Below, piece after piece: positions 5,682 to 11,108 of a stretch of 11,108 bases of DNA (positions are counted from its first letter, which is position 1; the number at the start of each line of letters is the position of its first letter). This DNA comes from Bryobacterales bacterium (lineage in GTDB: Bacteria > Acidobacteriota > Terriglobia > Bryobacterales > Bryobacteraceae): contig DNFG01000509.1 in NCBI GenBank assembly GCA_003487005.1, positions 1-11,108 on the forward strand, read 5' to 3'. The notes under the pieces are model-generated. The model searched no databases. It was not told where the DNA came from and worked only from the letters and a program-made list of their open reading frames with translations. A program made the translations under genes and the position numbers.

Positions 5682-8483
5682 TCAAGACGGACTCAGGCTT
5701 TGGAGCAACTGCAAACGGCGGCGCGCGTCGGGGCGCGTCGAATACGAGTGGGCCTGCTCGGGAGCGAACGAGGACCGGAGGGCATTCCAGGAATCGCGGG
5801 CGGCGGCGCGGCGCTGTGGATCGGCCGGCGCGAGGCGGGCAAGGACCAGCGAGGCGCGGAAGGCCGATTCGAGAAGGCCCTGGCTGGTCGCGGTTGCGAG
5901 CGCAGCGCGGGCGGCGGCTTCGGCCGCGCCCGGGTCATTGAGTTCGAGCCATGTTTCTGCCGCGGCAGCAGGTGTGGCGGTGGGGCAGTGGACGCGCGCC
6001 GCCTGGACGGAGCGCAGTAGTCCCGCGGCGAGACAGGCGTCCGTCGCAAGATCCGGATCGTCGGAAGCGGCCAGTCGCAGGAGGGGGTCGAGCGATTCGG
6101 GCCGCCGTTCCGTGATGGCAAGGTGGAGCAGTTGCCGCTCGTGTTGCTGAACGATGGCGGCGGCGGTACCGAGGGAACGGACGGCTTCGAGCGCCTCCGC
6201 CTGCAGACGGCGCGCCTCCTGACCCCGGCCCAGCAGCGCCTCGGCGCTGGCGAGTCCCAGGAGCGCATAAGCGCGCTGCGTGGGCGGCGCGGCGGTTCCC
6301 AGGGTTTCCAGTTCGCGGCGATAGTGCGTGGCCGCCTCGGGGTAACGCTCACGGCGCAGGGCGAGCGAGCCAAGCCCGTGGAGCGCATTCGCGGCAGGCT
6401 CCTTCAGTTCGGCCTGAGTCGCGAAGTCGAACTGCTCCTTGAAGAGCGCCTCGGCTTTGGCATAGTCGCCGCGATCGCGTGCCGCGCGCCCGAGCAGGAT
6501 CAACCCTTGAATCGTCTCGTTGCGCGACCCGGAGCCCCGATAGTACTGAAGGGCTTCCTCGACCTGCGCGACGCCCCGGTCCAGGTCGCCACCCTGAATG
6601 TGGAGGCTGCCCAGACTCAACAGCGCACGGGCTTCGGTGCGGCGGGTCTTCCACCGGCGCGCATAATCCAGAGCCTGCGCATAGTGGTCCTCCGCGGCGG
6701 CGGGATTGCGGCCGAGGAAGTGCGCGTTGCCGAGATCGATCAACCCGCGCGCGACGAGGCTCTCGAGCTGAGCCCGGCGTGCAAGGTCGATTGCCGTGCC
6801 TGCATGGCTGCGCGCGTCCTCGATTCGGCCCTGGCGGGCGGCGGTCACACTCTTCTGCAACAACAGAGCGATTTGCTGGTGCGGCGTCTGCGCGTGGCGG
6901 GCCAGGTCGATCGCCGTGTCCACCAGCCGTCCCGCTGCTTCGTACTGGCCTGCGCGGTTCAACATGACCGCGCGCTGGTAGTGGACTTCGATCAATCCCT
7001 CGTTGCTGCCGAGCCGCTGGTAATGGTTCGCGGCTTCGGTGAACGCCTCCTCGGCGGCCGCGATCTCCTGCCGGCGGGCCAGCAGCACACCCAGGCGGAG
7101 AAAGGCCGCAGCAAACCGCGGGCTCAGGCGCGCCGCCTGCCGGTAACTCTCGATCGCCTCGACGGGCTTTTCTGCCTTTTCGTGAGCGCGTCCGAGGTCC
7201 ACCAGCGCGGCGGGCCGGCCGGCGGCCGGAGTCAGCGCGAGGATGCGCTGATGGCGGTCGAGCGCCGTTGCGAAGTCGCCCGTGAGGGTGGCCTGCACGG
7301 CTTCGAAGTGCAGGGCTTCGTAGTCGGGGACGCGTCCCTCAATCGCGGCAGCCTGCAGGATGGCCTCGCGGGCCTTGTCGGATGAATCGAGTTCAGACCA
7401 TGCCTCCGCCAGACGGACTCGCGCCAGGCGGAACTTCGGATCGAGCGCCACGGCGCGTTCCAGCGTCTGACTCGCCTTGATGAACGTGCCGTCGCGCAGA
7501 GCGTTGGCGCCCTCCTCGAACCAGCGTTGTGCTTCCGGCGAGGGTTGGTAGGGACGCGGGCTCGCCAGCCGCCACACTGCAAAACCGAGCATGGCGATCA
7601 GAATGGTGAGCAGGGCCAGCACCCGCGGAGAGCGCCACCGCGCCGTCGGCGCCGGGGCGGGCGCAACCCACTCGGTCCGGGCCTCCGAGGCCGCGGTGCT
7701 TGCGACCGCCTCGTCCAGCGCTGCGGCCAGTTCATCGGCCGAGCGGAACCGCCGGGCGGGGTCCTTTTCGAGGAGTCGCAGGATGATTGCATTGAGTGCG
7801 GGCGATCCCGCCGGCAGCGGCGGCGGGGCGTCCTGAACCACCTGCAGAAGGATGTCCACCCCGCTTGCGCCGCGAAACGGCGGCTGACCGGCCAGGCAGA
7901 AATACAGCACTGCGCCGAGGGAGAACAGGTCGCTTGGGGGCCCGGTCTCCTGGCCCCGCGCCTGTTCGGGCGACATGAACTGAGGAGTTCCGCTCACCAG
8001 ACCCTGCTGGGTCTGCTCGATGGTCACGCCCTCCGCATCGGGCTCCGGGCTGGTCTGGCGCGCGAGTCCGAAATCGAGAAGCTTGACCCCCATCGTCGTC
8101 ACCAGGATATTGGCGGGCTTCAGGTCGCGATGAATGATTCCCCGCGCGTGCGCCGCGGAGAGAGCCGCCGCCATCTGCCGGCCGAGTTTGCAGACATCGG
8201 CGGCGGGCATGGGTCCTTTGAGTGGTTGCCCGTCGACATGCTCCATCACCAGGTAGTCGGGACCAATGTCGTAAAGGGTGGCGATGTGGGGATGATTCAG
8301 CGCAGCGATGGCGCGCGCTTCGCGCTCGAATCGCTGGGAAAAGGCCTCGTGCGCGAACTTGATGGCCACCGTCCGTCCCAGACGCGGGTCGTGCGCCAGC
8401 CACACTTCACCCATCCCGCCAGCGCCCAGGGGCGAGAGCAGTTCGTAAGGGCCAATGACGACTCCAGGCTGACGGACCATCAT
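5682..8483 (-). CDS. membrane-anchored Ser/Thr protein kinase with large TPR domain
   Basis: A 933-residue Hanks-type (PknB-like) kinase. The N-terminal kinase domain (about 14-255) has all catalytic elements: Gly-rich loop GAGGMGEV (20-27), VAIK lysine K42, helix-C glutamate near E55, HRDLKPAN (D120 catalytic), DFG (D137), GTPQFMSPEQ activation-loop end (about 165-174) and D185. A Pro/Ala-rich linker leads to a single membrane span (about 288-304, VLALLTILIAMLGFAVW). The remaining 600 or so residues are alpha-helical TPR-like repeats with typical A-x-x-x-Y/F spacing, predicted outside the cytoplasm. Proteins of this build are greatly expanded in Acidobacteriota; the TPR part probably senses a ligand or partner. 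The start is one of two consecutive ATGs (8483 or 8480) just ahead of GPYELLSPLG. No good Shine-Dalgarno sequence precedes them. Longer in-frame starts up to 8618 are unlikely since they add non-kinase sequence. Targets are unknown. Confidence 0.92.
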   Translation of the reverse strand: MMVRQPGVVIGPYELLSPLGAGGMGEVWLAHDPRLGRTVAIKFAHEAFSQRFEREARAIAALNHPHIATLYDIGPDYLVMEHVDGQPLKGPMPAADVCKLGRQMAAALSAAHARGIIHRDLKPANILVTTMGVKLLDFGLARQTSPEPDAEGVTIEQTQQGLVSGTPQFMSPEQARGQETGPPSDLFSLGAVLYFCLAGQPPFRGASGVDILLQVVQDAPPPLPAGSPALNAIILRLLEKDPARRFRSADELAAALDEAVASTAASEARTEWVAPAPAPTARWRSPRVLALLTILIAMLGFAVWRLASPRPYQPSPEAQRWFEEGANALRDGTFIKASQTLERAVALDPKFRLARVRLAEAWSELDSSDKAREAILQAAAIEGRVPDYEALHFEAVQATLTGDFATALDRHQRILALTPAAGRPAALVDLGRAHEKAEKPVEAIESYRQAARLSPRFAAAFLRLGVLLARRQEIAAAEEAFTEAANHYQRLGSNEGLIEVHYQRAVMLNRAGQYEAAGRLVDTAIDLARHAQTPHQQIALLLQKSVTAARQGRIEDARSHAGTAIDLARRAQLESLVARGLIDLGNAHFLGRNPAAAEDHYAQALDYARRWKTRRTEARALLSLGSLHIQGGDLDRGVAQVEEALQYYRGSGSRNETIQGLILLGRAARDRGDYAKAEALFKEQFDFATQAELKEPAANALHGLGSLALRRERYPEAATHYRRELETLGTAAPPTQRAYALLGLASAEALLGRGQEARRLQAEALEAVRSLGTAAAIVQQHERQLLHLAITERRPESLDPLLRLAASDDPDLATDACLAAGLLRSVQAARVHCPTATPAAAAETWLELNDPGAAEAAARAALATATSQGLLESAFRASLVLARLAPADPQRRAAARDSWNALRSSFAPEQAHSYSTRPDARRRLQLLQSLSPS

Positions 8484-8541
8484 AGATGAAGAGTCGCGGC
8501 CGCGATGGGTGGCAGAGGTTCGCGCGCGACTCGCCCAGTGA

Positions 8542-8579
8542 TCACAGATGATCTCACAGATGCGCGCCGGACGCATCTG
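8542..8579 (-). repeat. CAGATG direct and inverted repeats between membrane protein and kinase genes
   Basis: The 106-nt gap holds the 9-base direct repeat TCACAGATG twice (8542-8550 and 8554-8562, 12-base period). The second copy overlaps a perfect 8-bp inverted repeat, CAGATGCG (8557-8564) and CGCATCTG (8572-8579), with a 7-base loop. The hairpin starts 10 nt after the stop of the membrane protein gene, so it may act in termination, but no T-run follows it on the reverse strand. The three spaced CAGATG cores are also compatible with an operator upstream of the kinase gene. Confidence 0.4.
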
Positions 8580-8589
8580 CCGGGGGGCG

Positions 8590-9012
8590 TCAGGCGTCGC
8601 GGTAGATTCGGGCGCCAAGCGCGGCCGCGAGGGTCATCTCCACAAGTCCCACGACGCCCCACTGGACGAGCATGCCGGTGGGGTAGAGGCCGACCATGTG
8701 GTAACCGAGGAGCGATAAAAGATAGCCGCCTGTCCACAGGACGAACGCGACCAGAGCGGCCGTCTTGACGCCTGCACCGAAGCGGGGCAGGGAGGCCGCA
8801 TAGAAGAACATCATGGCGAAGCCGGCGATCAGGCTGATCCCGAGCGTGATCGCGATCATCGTGGCGGACATCTCCATCGAGAGATTGTGCGCCCTCATGG
8901 CGGCTTGCATGTCCTCCATGTAGAGAGCGCTGGCGGCGCCCTCGCAGATCCACATCAGGATGCCGGCGGCGACGGAAGCGGCCGCCCAGCGATTCACGTT
9001 GAACTTGCCCAT
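8590..9012 (-). CDS. small four-span membrane protein, function unknown
   Basis: A 140-residue integral membrane protein of no family I can name with confidence. Four hydrophobic segments are visible: about 10-30 (AAASVAAGILMWICEGAASAL), 52-75, 82-106 and 113-135. Between the first and second lies a Met-rich loop (YMEDMQAAMRAHNLSMEMS); methionine content is high overall. The layout is loosely reminiscent of DUF1761-type small membrane proteins, but I cannot confirm it. The ATG at 9012 has a very good AAGGAG 6 nt upstream, and a promoter-like element ends about 30 nt further on, so it is probably transcribed alone or with the kinase gene downstream. Function could be transport, metal binding or membrane homeostasis; the sequence does not decide. 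Confidence 0.8.
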   Translation of the reverse strand: MGKFNVNRWAAASVAAGILMWICEGAASALYMEDMQAAMRAHNLSMEMSATMIAITLGISLIAGFAMMFFYAASLPRFGAGVKTAALVAFVLWTGGYLLSLLGYHMVGLYPTGMLVQWGVVGLVEMTLAAALGARIYRDA

Positions 9013-9018
9013 CTGATA

Positions 9019-9024
9019 CTCCTT
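9019..9024 (-). promoter_or_regulatory. Shine-Dalgarno AAGGAG for the four-span membrane protein
   Basis: The reverse strand reads AAGGAG 6 nt before the ATG at 9012, near-ideal spacing, confirming this start. Confidence 0.75.
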
Positions 9025-9043
9025 GGGGCAGAGCGTTCCAAGC

Positions 9044-9074
9044 AGTATACGCTCGAAGCCGCTTGTTGTATACT
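9044..9074. promoter_or_regulatory. symmetric divergent promoter for tRNA-Val (+) and the membrane protein gene (-)
   Basis: A perfect 7-bp inverted repeat, AGTATAC (9044-9050) and GTATACT (9068-9074), has a 17-base spacer. Read rightward it gives TATACG-N17-TATACT with a predicted start near 9081, leaving a 9-base leader before the tRNA. Read leftward it gives TATACA-N17-TATACT with a start near 9037, leaving a leader of about 25 bases that contains the AAGGAG site. Both -10 boxes match 5 of 6 consensus bases; the -35 matches are 3 (right) and 4 (left) of 6. Each -10 overlaps the -35 of the opposite promoter. Confidence 0.6.
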
Positions 9075-9089
9075 TGAGGTTTGCCCGCC

Positions 9090-9166
9090 GGGCGCGTAGC
9101 TCAGTTGGTTAGAGCGCCTGCTTCACACGCAGGAGGTCACAGGTTCGAGTCCTGTCGCGCCCACCA
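9090..9166 (+). tRNA. tRNA-Val (anticodon CAC)
   Basis: A complete 77-nt cloverleaf folds by hand. The acceptor stem GGGCGCG pairs with CGCGCCC (9090-9096 with 9156-9162). The D stem is GCTC/GAGC, the anticodon stem CCTGC/GCAGG and the T stem ACAGG/CCTGT, with the standard TTCGAGT loop. The anticodon loop TTCACAC places CAC at 9124-9126, reading the valine codon GUG. The discriminator is A and the CCA tail is encoded (9164-9166). There is no terminator before hldD 30 nt downstream, so the primary transcript may continue into it. Confidence 0.97.
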
Positions 9167-9196
9167 CGATTCCCTCCCCGGAGTTACCCTGTACCC

Positions 9197-10192
9197 ATGA
9201 CATTGATTGACAGCCGTCGTGTGCTCGTCACCGGAGGCGCCGGCTTGATCGGCAGCGCCGTCGTCTGGCACCTGAACCGGATGGGCTTTGATCGCATCCT
9301 GATCGCCGACCGCATGGACCGCTCCGAGAAGTGGCGCAATCTCGTCACCCTTCGCTATCTCGACTACCTCGATGCCGACGACCTGCTCGCCGCCCTGCCC
9401 AAAATCGAGCACATCGACGCCATCTTCCACCTCGGCGCCTGTTCCGCCACCACCGAAACCGATTCCGACTTCCTGATGCGCAACAACTTCGAGTTCACCA
9501 AGACCCTCGCGCATTGGGCCGTCGAACGCGGCGCCCGTTTCGTTTACGCCTCCTCCGCCGCCACCTACGGCGCCCGCGAGGACGATTTCCGCGAGGATCT
9601 GCCACTGCACACCCTGCGCCCGCTCAACATGTACGGCTACTCGAAGCACCTCTTCGATCAGTACGCGAGCAGCGCCGGTATTCTGGACAGAATCACCGGC
9701 CTGAAGTACTTCAACGTCTTCGGACCCAACGAGGACCACAAGGCCGACATGCGCAGTGTCATCCACAAAGCCTTTCATCAGATCCAGTCCACCGGTAAAC
9801 TCGAACTCTTCAAAAGCCACCGCCCGGACTTCGAGGATGGCTGCCAGCAGCGCGATTTTCTTTACGTCAAAGATGCCGTCGCCATGACCGTCCACCTCGC
9901 CGGCCGCCCCGAAGCCACCGGCCTCTACAACCTCGGTTCCGGCACCCCCCACACATGGCTTGATCTCGCCCACGCCATCTTCGCCGCCCTCGACCGCGAG
10001 CCCAACATCGAGTTCATCCCGATGCCCGAACACCTCCGGGGCAAGTATCAGTACCGGACCTGCGCCACCATCGACAAACTCCGGGCGGCCGGCTACGATG
10101 CGCCGCTCACGCCGCTCGCCGAAGCCGTCGGCGATTATGTGCGAAATTACCTGTTGAAGGACCGCCGGCTTGGTGATGAATCGCTAGCCTAG
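9197..10192 (+). CDS. hldD: ADP-L-glycero-D-manno-heptose 6-epimerase
   Basis: A 331-residue extended SDR that inverts C6 of ADP-D-glycero-D-manno-heptose, the last step of nucleotide-heptose synthesis for the LPS core, in the cytoplasm. The NAD(P) motif is TGGAGLIGS (12-20), and YASSAATYG (117-125) holds the catalytic Ser. The Tyr-Lys pair is in YGYSK (Y146, K150). KYFNVFGPNEDHKADM, at about residues 174-189, is the epimerase signature that separates HldD from other nucleotide-sugar epimerases and includes the second catalytic lysine region. The length is slightly above the E. coli enzyme of about 310 residues. The ATG lies 30 nt after tRNA-Val, with GGAG about 13 nt upstream. No other heptose gene lies in the window. 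The stop overlaps the convergent gene by 9 nt. Its presence suggests a Gram-negative envelope with heptose-containing LPS. Confidence 0.93.
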   Translation: MTLIDSRRVLVTGGAGLIGSAVVWHLNRMGFDRILIADRMDRSEKWRNLVTLRYLDYLDADDLLAALPKIEHIDAIFHLGACSATTETDSDFLMRNNFEFTKTLAHWAVERGARFVYASSAATYGAREDDFREDLPLHTLRPLNMYGYSKHLFDQYASSAGILDRITGLKYFNVFGPNEDHKADMRSVIHKAFHQIQSTGKLELFKSHRPDFEDGCQQRDFLYVKDAVAMTVHLAGRPEATGLYNLGSGTPHTWLDLAHAIFAALDREPNIEFIPMPEHLRGKYQYRTCATIDKLRAAGYDAPLTPLAEAVGDYVRNYLLKDRRLGDESLA

Positions 10193-11108
10193 CGCTTTCC
10201 AAAGCCGCTGGATAAACGCGAGATTGTCGCACTGCACGTAGTGCATTGTCCCGCCCATTCGCGAAAAACTCTTGCAAAATCGCAGATAATACGCCGGATT
10301 TGTCTTCGGCGGCTCACCCTGCGTCCAGTCCCAGTTGCCCGAATCCTGCAGGTCCACCACGTAGATCGTCAGATCCTTCACGACCGGCCGCCCGGCCGCG
10401 AGTCTCAGGTTATTCACGCAACTGAGGCTCTTCTCGAACACCTGCGGGGCCATGATCGCCGACCCCACCGATAGCACCACGCCGCCGTCGAGTGTCTCCA
10501 CCGAATCGCCGAACAGGCGGAAATCCAGGCCCGCCGCGCGGCCGATCACCGCGCCATTGAACATCGGGTGGTTCGAAATAATGTCATAGCCGATGCCCGG
10601 ATGGACCGTCGCCGGAACGCCATGCCGGAAAGCAGAAGCGAGGATGGATGCGTGCTTCCACCGGTGCGCCACCTCCACCCGGCCCGCGCCGATGTTGTGG
10701 CGCTCCATCGCCTGCAGCAGGTCCGCGCGCGCCGGGGTCAACGGATGCCGGGGCTCATCGCGAACGGCCCGCTCCAGATCGCCTGGGGCAGGGAACTCAG
10801 CGCCGTCCTCATTGATGTAACGGCCGAGCGCGACTCCATAACCCTCGCCCCGCAAGGCACCCGCCAGCAGCGCCAGATGCAGGTTCCGGCCCGTCTCGTC
10901 CCACGCGCCGAACGTGCCGGTCGCGACGTTCTGCTCCACGCTTTCGGTCGAGCGGCCCAGCCAGGCGTACTCCCAGTCGTGAATCGTGCCGGCGCCGTTC
11001 GTCGCTACGTGCGTCAGCCAGCGCCGCTCCATCATCCGGTCGAGGATCAGCGCCGAGCCATTGCGCAGCAGGTGCGCCCCGTACATCAGGATCACGCCCG
11101 CGCCGCGC
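10184..11108 (-). CDS. conserved uncharacterised protein, possibly deoxyhypusine-synthase-like fold (5' end outside window)
   Basis: The 307 codons visible are open to the right edge without a stop; a GTG at 11095 exists, but the in-frame residues before it (RGAG, then VILMYGAHLLRNG) look like part of the same domain, so the true start is probably beyond the window. Recognisable blocks are THVATNGAGTIHDWEYAW, TVHPGIGYDIISNHP, DFRLFGDSVETLDGGVVLSVGSAIMAPQVFEKSL and the C-terminal MHYVQCDNLAFIQRLWKAL. I recall this combination of blocks from uncharacterised bacterial proteins sometimes labelled deoxyhypusine-synthase-like, but the spermidine-site sequence of true deoxyhypusine synthase is not evident, so no reaction is assigned. 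No signal peptide is visible in the part present. It converges on hldD with a 9-nt overlap of the two ends. Whether it is linked to heptose metabolism is unknown. Confidence 0.7.
   Translation of the reverse strand, partial: RGAGVILMYGAHLLRNGSALILDRMMERRWLTHVATNGAGTIHDWEYAWLGRSTESVEQNVATGTFGAWDETGRNLHLALLAGALRGEGYGVALGRYINEDGAEFPAPGDLERAVRDEPRHPLTPARADLLQAMERHNIGAGRVEVAHRWKHASILASAFRHGVPATVHPGIGYDIISNHPMFNGAVIGRAAGLDFRLFGDSVETLDGGVVLSVGSAIMAPQVFEKSLSCVNNLRLAAGRPVVKDLTIYVVDLQDSGNWDWTQGEPPKTNPAYYLRFCKSFSRMGGTMHYVQCDNLAFIQRLWKALG

Noticed and set aside
8494..8505. 12-base palindrome TCGCGGCCGCGA upstream of the kinase start
   Set aside because: It is a perfect palindrome, but such GC-only palindromes are expected by chance at this composition, and nothing else supports a function.
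8484..8618. Upstream extension of the kinase frame by 45 codons
   Set aside because: It would overlap the end of the membrane protein gene and adds no kinase-like sequence; the two ATGs at 8483/8480 fit the family start.
9146..9166. Possible integration site at the tRNA-Val 3' end
   Set aside because: No integrase gene and no second copy of the tRNA end occur in the window; hldD follows directly.
9137..10033. Long minus-strand open frame ending in WWARQDSNL, antisense to hldD
   Set aside because: Its last codons are the reverse complement of the tRNA-Val 3' end, a well-known source of spurious proteins. The rest is low-complexity Gly/Val/Glu sequence opposite a clear HldD.

Overview
The window looks like chromosomal DNA of a GC-rich bacterium, most plausibly an Acidobacteriota member of the Solibacter/Bryobacter type. 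This is inferred from three things: a large membrane-anchored Ser/Thr kinase with a long TPR tail, a sugar-processing operon of Gfo/Idh, SIS, ROK and UlaG-like genes, and very high GC. No phage, transposon, CRISPR or plasmid function is visible, and no stretch longer than 300 bases lacks a gene.

Region 1 (1-4855, minus strand) is a tightly packed operon of six genes. In transcription order it encodes a SIS-domain sugar isomerase-like protein, a Gfo/Idh/MocA dehydrogenase, a short-chain dehydrogenase, a short MetE-like zinc methyltransferase homologue, an UlaG-like metallo-beta-lactamase-fold hydrolase and a ROK-family sugar kinase, which runs off the left edge. The last three are joined by 1-4 nt stop/start overlaps. 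The set reads as oxidation, lactone opening, isomerisation and phosphorylation of an unknown carbohydrate. The MetE-like protein is the unexpected member.

Region 2 (4856-5142) is a divergent spacer holding the probable operon promoter and, on the plus strand, a 33-residue single-pass membrane protein that automated annotation may miss.

Region 3 (5143-9012, minus strand) encodes a small membrane protein, a 933-residue receptor-type Ser/Thr kinase with a large TPR region predicted beyond the membrane, and directly after it a secreted beta-rich protein of unknown function.

Region 4 (9013-11108) has a symmetric promoter-like inverted repeat that appears to fire both ways, into the membrane protein gene (minus) and into tRNA-Val(CAC) (plus). 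The tRNA is followed 30 nt later by hldD, the ADP-heptose epimerase of LPS core synthesis. hldD converges on, and overlaps by 9 nt, a 5'-truncated gene for a conserved uncharacterised protein.
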